Part shown: positions 33,071 to 41,851 of the stretch, piece by piece | Numbering within the stretch: position 1 is the stretch's first letter | How the letters are laid out: every line of letters starts with the position of its first letter | Source: an uncultured Lachnoclostridium sp. | GTDB taxonomy: Bacteria; Bacillota; Clostridia; Lachnospirales; Lachnospiraceae | Reading direction: 5' to 3' | DNA length: 57,146 nt | Assembly: GCA_930986645.1 (NCBI GenBank) | Contig: CAKNJS010000011.1 | Coordinates: forward strand, 1-57,146 | The notes under the pieces: generated by a model | The model's input: the letters and a program-made list of their open reading frames with translations, nothing else | Database searches by the model: none | Told to the model about the DNA's origin: nothing | Translations under genes and position numbers: made by a program

Positions 33071-35545
33071 ATGTTCAGCAAAGGATTTGAGAAAGAAACA
33101 TTTAAGCAGACGGTAAAGGATAACATCAGAACCCTTTACAGAAAAACAATCGAGGAAGCGACGCCGCAGCAGCTTTTTCAGGCTGTATCCTATGCGGTAA
33201 AGGACGTGATCTTTGACGACTGGTTCGCAACACAGAAAGCATATGACAAAGCAGATGCCAAGACAGTTTACTATATGTCAATGGAATTCCTGATGGGCCG
33301 TGCGCTGGGAAATAACCTGATCAACATGAGAGCCTACAAAGAAGTTAAGGAAGCGCTGGATGAGATGGGCATCGACCTGAATGTCATCGAGGATCAGGAG
33401 CCGGATGCGGCACTTGGAAACGGCGGTCTGGGAAGACTTGCAGCCTGCTTCCTCGACTCTCTGGCTACTCTGAACTATCCGGCATACGGATGCGGTATCC
33501 GTTACCGCTACGGTATGTTCAAGCAGAAGATCGAGAACGGATATCAGAAAGAAGTGCCGGATGACTGGTTAAGAGAGGGCAATCCGTTTGAGCTGCGAAG
33601 AGAAGAGTATGCAAAAGAAGTACGTTTCGGCGGAAATATCCGATTTGAAAAAGATCCTGAAACAGGAAAGGATATCTTTATTCAGGAGAACTACGAGTCC
33701 GTACTTGCAATCCCGTATGATATGCCAATCGTCGGATACGGCAACCACGTAGTAAATACACTGCGTGTATGGGACGCCAAGGCGATCACGGACTTTAAGC
33801 TGGATGAGTTCGACAGAGGAAATTACCACAAGGCAGTAGAGCAGGAGAACCTTGCAAAACTGATCGTTGACGTTCTCTATCCGAACGATAACCACTATTC
33901 CGGAAAAGAGCTCCGTCTGAAACAGCAGTATTTCTTCATCTCTGCAAGCCTTCAGGCGCTGATCGCAAAATACAAGAAGAAACACAGCGACATCCGCAAG
34001 CTTTACGAGAAAGTCGTGATCCAGATGAACGATACACATCCGACGGTTGCGGTTCCGGAGCTGATGCGTCTTCTGATCGATCAGGAAGGACTGAACTGGG
34101 ATGAGGCATGGGATGTAACAACAAAGACATGTGCATATACGAACCATACGATCATGGCAGAGGCTCTTGAGAAATGGCCGATCGACCTGTTCTCCAAGCT
34201 GCTTCCGCGTATCTATCAGATCGTGCAGGAGATCGACCGCCGCTTCCTCATCAAGGTCCGCGAGATGTATCCGGGCAATGAGGAGAAAGTAAGGAAAATG
34301 GCAATCCTCATGGACGGACAGGTGCGCATGGCAAATATGGCGATCATCGCAGGCTTCTCCGTAAACGGCGTTGCAAAACTCCACACAGAGATCCTGAAAC
34401 ATCAGGAGCTGAAAGATTTCTATGAGATGATGCCGGAGAAGTTCAATAACAAGACAAACGGTATCACCCAGAGACGATTCCTTGCGCACGGCAATCCGCT
34501 GCTCGCAGACTGGATCACAGATAAGATCGGCGACGGCTGGATCACGGACCTGTCACAGATCGCGAAACTGAAACCGTATGTGGATGACGACACTGCAAGA
34601 CGCGAGTTTATGGAGATCAAGTATAAGAACAAAGTACGTCTTGCAAAATATATCAAAGAGCACAACGGAATCGATGTAGACCCGCGTTCTATCTTTGACG
34701 TACAGGTAAAACGTCTCCACGAGTATAAGCGCCAGCTTCTTAATATCCTGCATATTATGTATCTGTACAATCAGATTAAAGAGCATCCGGAACGGAGCTT
34801 CTATCCGAGAACATTTATCTTCGGCGCCAAAGCGGCGGCAGGATACTTGAGAGCGAAAGAGACGATCAAGCTGATCAACTCAGTGGCAGAGGTTGTTAAC
34901 AATGACCGCAGCATTAACGGCAAGCTGAAAGTCGTATTTATCGAAGACTACCGTGTATCCAACGGAGAGATCATCTTTGCGGCGGCAGACGTCAGCGAGC
35001 AGATTTCCACGGCGTCCAAGGAGGCATCAGGTACAGGAAATATGAAACTGATGCTCAACGGAGCTCCTACGCTGGGAACCATGGACGGGGCAAATGTGGA
35101 GATCGTACAGGAGGTCGGCGAGGAAAATGCATTTATCTTCGGACTGAGCTCAGAGGAAGTTATCAATTACGAGAATAACGGCGGATACAATCCGCAGGAT
35201 ATCTATTTCAATGACTGGGAACTGAAGCGCGTTGTGGATCAGCTCATGGACGGCACCTATTCACACGGCGACCATAACATGTATGCCGACCTGTATAATT
35301 CTCTTCTCAACACGCAGTCTACAGACCGGGCGGATATGTATTTTATCTTGAAAGATTTCCGTTCTTATGCAGATGCCCAGAAGAGAGTGGAAGAGGCTTA
35401 CAGAGACCAGCAGAGATGGTCGAGAATGGCTATGATGCAGACGGCATGCAGCGGCAAATTCTCATCCGACCGTACGATCGAGGAATATGTAAAAGACATC
35501 TGGCATCTTGAGAAAGTAGAGGTTCCGTCCGGACAGGACGAATAG
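33071..35545 (+). CDS. glgP: Glycogen/starch phosphorylase
   Basis: An 824-residue GT35 enzyme releasing glucose-1-phosphate from glycogen or maltodextrins. Recognisable blocks are DAALGNGGLGRLAACFLDS, the acceptor/catalytic NDTHPTVAVPELMR, FDVQVKRLHEYKRQLLN, and the PLP-binding EASGTGNMKLMLNGAPTLG (near 650; Lys of GNMK). The start is ATG 33071, 4 nt after ileS, so the two probably share a transcript. That would put a carbohydrate enzyme downstream of a T-box, which is odd unless an internal promoter exists. Confidence 0.96.
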   Translation: MFSKGFEKETFKQTVKDNIRTLYRKTIEEATPQQLFQAVSYAVKDVIFDDWFATQKAYDKADAKTVYYMSMEFLMGRALGNNLINMRAYKEVKEALDEMGIDLNVIEDQEPDAALGNGGLGRLAACFLDSLATLNYPAYGCGIRYRYGMFKQKIENGYQKEVPDDWLREGNPFELRREEYAKEVRFGGNIRFEKDPETGKDIFIQENYESVLAIPYDMPIVGYGNHVVNTLRVWDAKAITDFKLDEFDRGNYHKAVEQENLAKLIVDVLYPNDNHYSGKELRLKQQYFFISASLQALIAKYKKKHSDIRKLYEKVVIQMNDTHPTVAVPELMRLLIDQEGLNWDEAWDVTTKTCAYTNHTIMAEALEKWPIDLFSKLLPRIYQIVQEIDRRFLIKVREMYPGNEEKVRKMAILMDGQVRMANMAIIAGFSVNGVAKLHTEILKHQELKDFYEMMPEKFNNKTNGITQRRFLAHGNPLLADWITDKIGDGWITDLSQIAKLKPYVDDDTARREFMEIKYKNKVRLAKYIKEHNGIDVDPRSIFDVQVKRLHEYKRQLLNILHIMYLYNQIKEHPERSFYPRTFIFGAKAAAGYLRAKETIKLINSVAEVVNNDRSINGKLKVVFIEDYRVSNGEIIFAAADVSEQISTASKEASGTGNMKLMLNGAPTLGTMDGANVEIVQEVGEENAFIFGLSSEEVINYENNGGYNPQDIYFNDWELKRVVDQLMDGTYSHGDHNMYADLYNSLLNTQSTDRADMYFILKDFRSYADAQKRVEEAYRDQQRWSRMAMMQTACSGKFSSDRTIEEYVKDIWHLEKVEVPSGQDE

Positions 35546-35555
35546 GAGGTATCTT

Positions 35556-36443
35556 ATGGATTACGGATATAGTTATCAATATGAATATGATTACCCGGTC
35601 ACACATGGAACGGGAGGAAGTACGGCAGTTACTTTACTCCTGACAGTTTATCTGGTTGTACTTGCAGTGGTCATCGCTGTTGTGCTTGCAAGCTATATCT
35701 TTCATTCCATCGGTCTGTACACCATCGGAAAACGTATGGGCAGAGAGCATGCATGGCTTGCATTTATCCCGTTTGCCAGAGATTATTTCCACGGAGATCT
35801 CGCAGATGAGATCCCGCTGAAGAATAAGAGTATTAAAAATCCGGGGATCTGGAAACTGGTGCTGCCGATCATATACAGTGCAGTTGCAGGAGTTCTGTTT
35901 GTATTTCTCATAGTTGCTGCAGTGGGAACCGGAGCGGCGGCAGGAATAAACAGCGGCGCATTCGGCGGTGTTATGGCATTTTCGACATCATTGATTGTAC
36001 TGTATATATTGATTCTTGTTCTGGCTGCTGCATATTCCGCAGTATACTCTGTACTGCGCATCCTGATCGACATCCAGATTTATGAGAGATTTACAACACG
36101 TAATATGGCGGTGGTCCACTCGGTACTTTCAGGGATTATTCCTCTCTATGAAGCAATCTGTTTCTTTGTAATGAGAAATAAGCCGTTTAATCCGGGAATG
36201 GAGCCGCAGATCACGCCTCCGCCGGTACCGCCGGTTCCGCCGGTATATCCGGGAAATCCGCATCCGAATGGTCCGGTTTCAGGCGGTCCGGCACCCGAGG
36301 CTGCACCCCATCCGAATGGTCCGGTTTCAAACGGTCCGGCACCCGAGGCTGCACCGCATCCGAATGGTCCGGTTTCAAACGGTCCGGCACCCGAGGCTGC
36401 ACCTCATCCGAACGGTCCGGCACCGGATAATAAAAACGAATAA
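35556..36443 (+). CDS. Integral membrane protein with a Pro-rich repeat tail
   Basis: A 295-residue protein with an aromatic N-terminus (YGYSYQYEYDYP), about four to five membrane helices (about 25-50, 105-135, 140-170, 185-210) and a cytoplasmic or external tail (about 215-295). The tail begins PPPVPPVPPVYPGNP and then has 16-residue repeats HPNGPVSNGPAPEAAP (three full copies plus one partial). I do not recognise a family. It starts 10 nt after glgP with RBS AGGAGG and ends at a terminator that overlaps the spoIID leader. Function unknown. Confidence 0.85.
   Translation: MDYGYSYQYEYDYPVTHGTGGSTAVTLLLTVYLVVLAVVIAVVLASYIFHSIGLYTIGKRMGREHAWLAFIPFARDYFHGDLADEIPLKNKSIKNPGIWKLVLPIIYSAVAGVLFVFLIVAAVGTGAAAGINSGAFGGVMAFSTSLIVLYILILVLAAAYSAVYSVLRILIDIQIYERFTTRNMAVVHSVLSGIIPLYEAICFFVMRNKPFNPGMEPQITPPPVPPVPPVYPGNPHPNGPVSGGPAPEAAPHPNGPVSNGPAPEAAPHPNGPVSNGPAPEAAPHPNGPAPDNKNE
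36261..36425 (+). repeat. 48-bp tandem repeats encoding a 16-residue unit
   Basis: Units begin at 36261, 36309, 36357 and 36405 (each CATCCGAA), exactly 48 bp apart; the fourth is partial. They are nearly identical at DNA level, so copy number can change by slippage or recombination. Confidence 0.9.
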
Positions 36444-36467
36444 ATTGCAGACAGCTCTTCATATATT
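36438..36467 (+). promoter_or_regulatory. Candidate sigma-E promoter of spoIID
   Basis: GAATAAATT (36438-36446), 13-nt spacer, CATATATT (36460-36467), similar to the sigma-E consensus (-35 ATA-type, -10 CATACANT). The predicted start, about 36474, is just before the spoIID RBS (GGAGG 36476-36480). Confidence 0.45.
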
Positions 36468-36490
36468 GGATATATGGAGGGCTGTTTTTT
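36450..36490 (+). terminator. Terminator that also contains the spoIID RBS
   Basis: GACAGCTCTTCATATAT pairs with ATATATGGAGGGCTGTT, followed by TTTTTT immediately before the spoIID ATG. Read-through transcripts from glgP would terminate here and would also hide the GGAGG in the stem. Confidence 0.8.
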
Positions 36491-37477
36491 ATGAACCGAT
36501 ATGCCGTGGAACAGAAATTTAAATCCATTGCCGCTTTTCTTATAATATTGATATTACTGCCCTATATTGTATCTGTGTTTGTAAATGGAACAGATGTAAG
36601 AGAGGATGGCAGCAGGTTTTATGTAAAAGTAAAAGTTCCTGATACCGAACAGGCCGACGGAGTGACGGAGATTGAATGGACAGACTATCTGGCCGGGATA
36701 CTGGCGGAAGAGATTCCGGAAGACTGTGAAGAGGAGACATTAAAAGCACAGGCAGTGCTGATTCGAACGCAGATATACAGGACAGCGGCTGATTTGGAGG
36801 ACAAGGTCCTTACGGAGAGTTATATGACGCGGGAAGAAATGGAGCATAAGTGGGGAGAAGATAAATATGAAGAATACCACAAAAAATATACACGTGCCGT
36901 GGAAGAGACAGATGACACGGTGCTTATGTATCATGAAAGTTACGCATGGACACCGTTTCACCAGTCAAGCTGCGGGAAAACACGAAGTGCCGCTGAAGTG
37001 CTGGGCAGTGAAGAATATCCGTATATTGCCGTCAGGGAATGTCCCCTTGACAAGGATGCGGACGATGAGATCCAGAGTTTTATATTTACCTATGCTGAAA
37101 TCCAGAATCTATGCAGAGACTTTCTTGTGGCGGAAGAAGACGGGGAAAAAGCAGCGGAGGGGTATACATTTAAGGATTTTGAAATACAGTCCTATGATTC
37201 CGCCGGCTATGTCAGCCGTCTGAGGATCGGAAAGACCGAGTGTACGGGAGATCAGTTCCGGGATGCGCTTTCTCTTCCGTCAAGTGCATTTTCTTTGAGT
37301 GAGGGCGGAGATAAGAGTATTAAGATTACAACGACAGGAAAAGGACATGGAATGGGAATGAGCATATGGACCGCTGACCAGATGGCAAAAGAAGGAAAAA
37401 CATGTGAGGAAATTTTATCATTTTTCTTTGAAGGTACAGAACTGAGAAACGATATTCAGGAGACGGAAATATTTTGA
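36491..37477 (+). CDS. spoIID: SpoIID/LytB-family lytic transglycosylase
   Basis: A 328-residue membrane-anchored protein (helix about 12-32) of the SpoIID family, which cleaves glycan strands during engulfment of the forespore. The family core YLAGILAEEIPEDC holds the catalytic Glu, followed by ETLKAQAVLIRTQIY. The second block is HQSSCGKTRSAAEV, and the C-terminal signature is GKGHGMGMSIWTADQMAKEG. It is followed by spoIIQ, its known functional partner. RBS GGAGG lies 10 nt upstream, inside a terminator stem. Confidence 0.92.
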   Translation: MNRYAVEQKFKSIAAFLIILILLPYIVSVFVNGTDVREDGSRFYVKVKVPDTEQADGVTEIEWTDYLAGILAEEIPEDCEEETLKAQAVLIRTQIYRTAADLEDKVLTESYMTREEMEHKWGEDKYEEYHKKYTRAVEETDDTVLMYHESYAWTPFHQSSCGKTRSAAEVLGSEEYPYIAVRECPLDKDADDEIQSFIFTYAEIQNLCRDFLVAEEDGEKAAEGYTFKDFEIQSYDSAGYVSRLRIGKTECTGDQFRDALSLPSSAFSLSEGGDKSIKITTTGKGHGMGMSIWTADQMAKEGKTCEEILSFFFEGTELRNDIQETEIF

Positions 37478-37523
37478 ATAATACGCTCATTTTCTGGCAA
37501 AAATATAGCCAGAGGTGATGACA

Positions 37524-38351
37524 ATGAATAAAAATGAAAGACCGTCTTTCCTCAGAGGAAAAGGCGCTGCTGTGTGTCTTGTAATCTGTTTTGCAGCTGT
37601 CATAGCACTGGTCGGTGCATATACATTCAGCAATTATCAGAAAGACATCAACGAGCAGATGGCGAAGGCTGAGGAACAGGCAGAGAAACTTACAGAAGAT
37701 ATGGAAAAAAACAATGAAAATGAAGAAAACTCCATGGAGGATACTGCCGAAGAAACAAATACAGACGATATTCTTCTTCCGGAAAATGACAGCGGGCTGG
37801 CAGGCGGAGGAGAAGATATGCCGAATACTTCCGGAGAAACCGGAACGGATACTGCGGATCCGCAGAGCGGTACGGCTGATGAGAATGCAGGAACAGACGG
37901 AGGAGCAGCTGCATCCGCGGATACATCAGGTGTATGGTTCAGTGAAGACAGCACCCTTGCATGGCCTGCCAGCGGCGCGGTGATCATGAATTACAGTATG
38001 GATCAGACAGTATTTTTCCAGACACTGGAACAGTATCGATATAATCCGGCTATGATCGTAAGCGGCGAAGTCGGAGAGACAATCGGGGCTTCTGCTGCCG
38101 GAATCGTGACAAATATCGAAGATACGGCCCAGACCGGGACCACAGTTACTCTTGATATGGGAAATGGTTACAGTGCGGTATACGGACAGCTCAGCGATGT
38201 GCCGGTCGCTGTCGGAGATTATGTCGGGGCGGGAGAACCTCTTGGCACATTAAGCGAACCTACAAAATACTACAGCGTAGAAGGGCCGAATCTTTACTTT
38301 GAAGTACTCAAAGACGGCGATCCGGTGGATCCGATGAACTTTATGGAGTAA
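37524..38351 (+). CDS. spoIIQ: SpoIIQ-like protein with degenerate LytM (M23) domain
   Basis: A 275-residue protein: N-terminal membrane helix (about 14-34), an acidic low-complexity linker (about 45-135), then an M23/LytM fold (about 140-275) with DMGNGYSAVYGQL, VGDYVGAGEPLG and NLYFEVLKDGDPVDP. The zinc ligands seem lost: canonical HLHFE reads NLYFE, YAHL reads YGQL, and the HxxxD region reads NPAMIVS. SpoIIQ of B. subtilis is likewise non-enzymatic and forms the channel with SpoIIIAH. The start is ATG 37524 after AGAGGTG. The position after spoIID matches many clostridia. Confidence 0.88.
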   Translation: MNKNERPSFLRGKGAAVCLVICFAAVIALVGAYTFSNYQKDINEQMAKAEEQAEKLTEDMEKNNENEENSMEDTAEETNTDDILLPENDSGLAGGGEDMPNTSGETGTDTADPQSGTADENAGTDGGAAASADTSGVWFSEDSTLAWPASGAVIMNYSMDQTVFFQTLEQYRYNPAMIVSGEVGETIGASAAGIVTNIEDTAQTGTTVTLDMGNGYSAVYGQLSDVPVAVGDYVGAGEPLGTLSEPTKYYSVEGPNLYFEVLKDGDPVDPMNFME

Positions 38352-38358
38352 AAAAGTT

Positions 38359-38420
38359 CGATTTTACGTATTGGTCTGTTAATGGGTAAAACGTCCAAAA
38401 CAGACCGATACGAAAAATCG
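38359..38420 (+). other. Long hairpin downstream of spoIIQ
   Basis: CGATTTT-ACGTAT-TGGTCTGTT pairs with AACAGACC-G-ATACG-AAAAATCG (about 20 bp with small bulges) around an 18-nt loop. There is no U-tail, so it is possibly a processed terminator or a repeat element. It lies between spoIIQ and the GIY-YIG gene. Confidence 0.6.
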
Positions 38421-38474
38421 CAGTTTCCATTGCCAAACCGTGTGAAATGGAATAGAATAACCTTGGTGTTGTTT

Positions 38475-38723
38475 ATGAATTATACATATATTGTTGAATG
38501 CAGTGACGGTTCCCTTTATACCGGATGGACGAATGATCTGGAGAAGCGCATCAAAGCGCACAATGACGGGAAGGGAGCAAAGTATACAAAATACCGGAGG
38601 CCGGTGGTACTTGTCTATTATGAGCAATTTCAGACAAAGGAAGAGGCAATGAGCCGGGAGTGGGCGATTAAGCAGATGACGCGGGAAGAGAAAAAACGGA
38701 TGATCGGAGCTGATCCGCAGTAA
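38475..38723 (+). CDS. GIY-YIG nuclease domain protein (UPF0213/YhbQ type)
   Basis: An 82-residue single-domain GIY-YIG protein. [20 protein letters not shown] is the GIY-YIG core (here YIV...LYTGWT), with the Arg in EKRIKAHN and the C-terminal [14 protein letters not shown] region where the metal-binding Glu is expected. Homologues are small and of uncertain cellular role. I chose ATG 38475 since the family begins MNYTYIVEC; the RBS is weak (TTGGTG). The upstream in-frame extension falls in the hairpin and is unlikely. Confidence 0.85.
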   Translation: MNYTYIVECSDGSLYTGWTNDLEKRIKAHNDGKGAKYTKYRRPVVLVYYEQFQTKEEAMSREWAIKQMTREEKKRMIGADPQ

Positions 38724-38751
38724 GCGGTACAGATCCGGTCATCCGTTTTTT
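38696..38751 (+). terminator. Terminator overlapping the end of the GIY-YIG gene
   Basis: ACGGATGATCGGA (38696-38708) pairs with TCCGGTCATCCGT (38734-38746), followed by TTTTTT. The 5' arm is inside the coding region. Confidence 0.75.
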
Positions 38752-38777
38752 GTTTGAAAGAAAACTTTGATCAAAGA

Positions 38778-39872
38778 TTATAAAAGGCCAAGCCCCTTTG
38801 CAACGATCATAATAAAGTCCTGTACATTTGTGACAATCGTTGTCGCGGCAAGACTTCCGCGGTCCAGAAGCTTGTTTACTACGAATTCATCGGCATCTAC
38901 TGTATACAGGAAAACTGGCCGTACCGTACCGTCTTCAAGCACGCGGTAGGACGGCGTCATATTTCCGGCAGCAATGGTGTGCAGCATGGTTGCGAGGCAG
39001 ATTACAGTTGTTGATTTCTTAACCATATTTCTCATTGCCGTCTGGCCTTCGTATGCATTTCCGATCACCTCCGGAAGAGGGCCGTCGTCACGGATCGATC
39101 CTGTGAGAACAAACGGAACATCGTGCTTCACGCAGCTGTACATAATTCCGTTGTCGATGTCATAGTCATCGATAAACTGAGCGATAGAACCGCTTTTTCT
39201 TACACGGTTGATGACATCCAGATGGTTGTAGTGGCCGTTCGGCTGGGATTTCTGTGTGTAGATATCCTGCCCGAGTGCAGTGTGGAACATGGAGCCTTCA
39301 AGATCGTGAGTGGCCAGTGCGTTTCCTGCCATCAGTCCGTCCACATAGCCGTTTTCCACCATAACCTGCATCGCGCGGCGGGCATCCGCATCAAAGGAAA
39401 ATGCCGGGCCCATGACCCACAGGATGTTTCCGTGTTCTTTTTCATATTTTAAAAGCTCGAACAGACGGTCATAATCTCTGGCAAAAGAAGTCTCGCGGCT
39501 TCTTCCCTGACGGAAGACAAACTGATCGTCGTTTGCTTCGGCAGGATCTTCAAATCCGGTGGAATGCAGATAGATTCCCTCTTCCGCATTTTCCGAGCGG
39601 CCGAGAATGACTTTGTCACCGATCTCCAGATTGCGGTTCTCTACCACCTTTAATTCTCCGTCGTTTCCGATCACGACGCTGGAGTCCATACGGCTTTCTT
39701 TTGCGAGAATCCATTTGCCGTCTATCTTAAAATATTCCGGATACATAGAGGTACTGTGATAGTTTTCCGGCGCAACGCCTTTGATTGTCACTTCCTCCCA
39801 TTTCGCATCCGGCGCGTTTACAAATTTTTCTTTGGTAAAATCCGGTTCCCGGTATTCTGGTAAATGAAACAT
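38778..39872 (-). CDS. TIGR00300-type LOR/SDH protein, ornithine cyclodeaminase-like
   Basis: A 364-residue protein. The first about 100 residues form the LOR/SDH conserved region (FHLPEYREPDF, YHSTSMYPEYFKIDGKW). The rest matches the archaeal-type ornithine cyclodeaminase / C-terminal domain of ArgZ-AgrE, with NILWVMGPAFSFDADARRAM, DGLMAGNALATHDLEGSMF and TGSIRDDGPLPEVIGNAYEG. The reaction expected is NAD-dependent ornithine to proline plus ammonia; substrate assignment is by family only. It is the second gene of a leftward pair with an amidohydrolase, beside a divergent M20 peptidase and transporter, which suggests amino-acid catabolism. Confidence 0.8.
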   Translation of the reverse strand: MFHLPEYREPDFTKEKFVNAPDAKWEEVTIKGVAPENYHSTSMYPEYFKIDGKWILAKESRMDSSVVIGNDGELKVVENRNLEIGDKVILGRSENAEEGIYLHSTGFEDPAEANDDQFVFRQGRSRETSFARDYDRLFELLKYEKEHGNILWVMGPAFSFDADARRAMQVMVENGYVDGLMAGNALATHDLEGSMFHTALGQDIYTQKSQPNGHYNHLDVINRVRKSGSIAQFIDDYDIDNGIMYSCVKHDVPFVLTGSIRDDGPLPEVIGNAYEGQTAMRNMVKKSTTVICLATMLHTIAAGNMTPSYRVLEDGTVRPVFLYTVDADEFVVNKLLDRGSLAATTIVTNVQDFIMIVAKGLGLL

Positions 39873-39975
39873 ATGATATCATTCCTCTCTTCTGTTTTAT
39901 CTTGTTATATGCCTTGTCTGATGATACTTTTTATCAGAATATACAGGCTGCTTCGCTTATAAAGCGGCGGGCTGC

Positions 39976-41622
39976 TTACCGCTCATAGACACATCTGCCG
40001 CCAATATAAGTTTGTACTACTTTGACTTTATCAATATCTTCAGCAGGAATATTCAGGATATCATCGCTGAGCACAGCAAAATCTGCATGATACCCGGACT
40101 TCAGTATTCCTGTATCAGGAAAACCGGCTGCAAGCGCAGCTCCCTTTGTATATAATTTGACTGCAGTGGTGATGTCAACTGCCTGATCCTTGCCGCAGTC
40201 TGTTCCGTCTGCAGCGGTACGGGTGACAGCGAGTTTAAGTCCGGGGAAAGGATCGGACGGATCCGACCAGAATGTGGCCGGGGCATCTGTGGAGAATCCC
40301 AGAGTTACACCCGCATCCAGCATTTTCTTATACGGATAGCACTGCTTCATCCATTCTGCGCCCAGATTGGAGAGATAACTCTTGCTCTCAGCGTAGGGGA
40401 AGATCGGCTGGGAGACAAAGGAGATCCCGTGTTCTGCCGCTTTTCTGATGCTTTCCTCTGACGGATCGGTAACGTGTTCTACCCTCACATACGGAATTTC
40501 CGGAGATGTCCACGGATCTTCCAGACATGCCCGGTCTATCATTCTTGAAACAGCTCTTGTGCCCATGGCGTGCATGGATAACTGGCAGTGGTTTTCCTTA
40601 CAGAAAGCAACAGCGGTCTCAACAAGATGATCGCTGCACACGGATATGCCATACTCATCTTCGGAGCCGTAATAAGGACGGTTCATCCATGCTGTCCTTC
40701 CGGAAATGCTGCCGTCGCCGATAAGCTTCAGTCCTGCGGCAAAAATCTGCCGCTTACGGTCAAATCTCTCCGGCGGAATCCGGAAATCTTTATTATCTGC
40801 GAAGAAATCCCACATATAATAAACGCCGACTCTCTGGTGGAAGCCCTGTTTCGCGGCAGCCTCATAGACCGGAATATTATCGCTTTCATCGAGATTACCC
40901 ATATCACAGATTGTAGTAATACCCTGAGAGGTGAGCACCCCGCCCAGTTCCAGAAGGTTGTCCACGTGCTGTTCTACCGATTCCTGAGGCAGCAGAGGTG
41001 CGATCAGATTGCGGGCGTTTTCTTTCAGTACTCCGGTAGGTTCGCCGTTTTCATCTCTCTCGATCTCTCCGCCCGGCGGATCAGGTGTGTTCCTGTCAAT
41101 GCCGGCCAGTCTGAGCGCCATGCTGTTGACACAGCGGATATGTGCGCATGTGCGCATAATAGATACAGGGGAATCACTGCATCCCCGATCCAGATCATAA
41201 CGGGTGGGAGAGCGTTTTTCGAGAAGTCCCTGCTCATCATAGCCCCATCCTTCAATCCACTCTCCGGGCGCCTGCTGTTTACGGCGTTCTCTGACTGCCT
41301 CGACAAGATCTTCTATAGAATTGATCTCCGGAGGCATTGCCGTGATTTTCTTGCGGAAATCCGCAAGCATGACCGGATGCATATGGGCGTCCACAAATCC
41401 GGGGATCACGCGTCTGCCTTTCAGGTCTGTCACGTCACAGCAGCCGGCTGGCGTATTTATCTGTGCTGAAATGGCTTCTGCATACTCTCGAGGCATAGAG
41501 GCCTTTTCCCCGATCCATATGATGCGGCCTTTTTCTGTTACCATACTGTCCGCAAAGGGGAAAGTGTCATCAGCCGTAAAAATTTTTCCGTTAATAAAGA
41601 TATGTTTTTGAGTTTGTTTCAT
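39976..41622 (-). CDS. Amidohydrolase family 3 protein (YtcJ-like)
   Basis: A 548-residue metal-dependent amidohydrolase. KIFTADDTFPFADSM and GRRVIPGFVDAHMHPVML (HxH metal ligands, near residue 75) open the TIM barrel. KLIGDGSISGRTAWMNRPYY, SMHAMGTRAVSRMI, VRVEHVTDP and FSTDAPATFWSDP supply further ligands; the C-terminal beta domain ends with GILKSGYHADFAVLSDD. These enzymes hydrolyse varied amides and N-acyl compounds; the substrate is unknown. A strong leader region separates it from the divergent M20 gene. Confidence 0.88.
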   Translation of the reverse strand: MKQTQKHIFINGKIFTADDTFPFADSMVTEKGRIIWIGEKASMPREYAEAISAQINTPAGCCDVTDLKGRRVIPGFVDAHMHPVMLADFRKKITAMPPEINSIEDLVEAVRERRKQQAPGEWIEGWGYDEQGLLEKRSPTRYDLDRGCSDSPVSIMRTCAHIRCVNSMALRLAGIDRNTPDPPGGEIERDENGEPTGVLKENARNLIAPLLPQESVEQHVDNLLELGGVLTSQGITTICDMGNLDESDNIPVYEAAAKQGFHQRVGVYYMWDFFADNKDFRIPPERFDRKRQIFAAGLKLIGDGSISGRTAWMNRPYYGSEDEYGISVCSDHLVETAVAFCKENHCQLSMHAMGTRAVSRMIDRACLEDPWTSPEIPYVRVEHVTDPSEESIRKAAEHGISFVSQPIFPYAESKSYLSNLGAEWMKQCYPYKKMLDAGVTLGFSTDAPATFWSDPSDPFPGLKLAVTRTAADGTDCGKDQAVDITTAVKLYTKGAALAAGFPDTGILKSGYHADFAVLSDDILNIPAEDIDKVKVVQTYIGGRCVYER

Positions 41623-41766
41623 GCTGTTCTACACTCCTTTGAAGTCTATGATAGCAGAATGACAGGTTTTTGTCAGGAAAAATTCCGAAAAACCTTGTAA
41701 AATGAGGCAAAAAATGTTAGCATAAAGAATATTTATGCAGACAGGCTTTATAAATATGAACCAAAA

Positions 41767-41806
41767 GACTCCGAGGCTGGAACAAGAAGATGTCCGGAGT
41801 TTTTTC
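41767..41806 (+). terminator. Terminator-like hairpin in the leader of the M20 gene
   Basis: ACTCCG (41768-41773) pairs with CGGAGT (41795-41800), followed by TTTTTC. It lies upstream of the M20 gene on the same strand, so it may be an attenuator. The rest of the 41623-41851 gap holds AT-rich promoter-like sequence and no gene. Confidence 0.55.
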
Positions 41807-41851
41807 ATTTTATAAGGAAATATGTGAAGAAGTCGGAAAGGGGCATAAAAT

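Noticed and set aside
36261..36425. CRISPR-like array from regular 48-bp spacing
   Set aside because: The repeats are contiguous, in frame and encode a Pro-rich tail; no unique spacers or cas genes are present.
38359..38420. A shared repeat family with the GTACGAAAAATCGAAATTTT stretch near 44675
   Set aside because: Only about 11 nt are shared and the surrounding sequence differs; likely coincidence.
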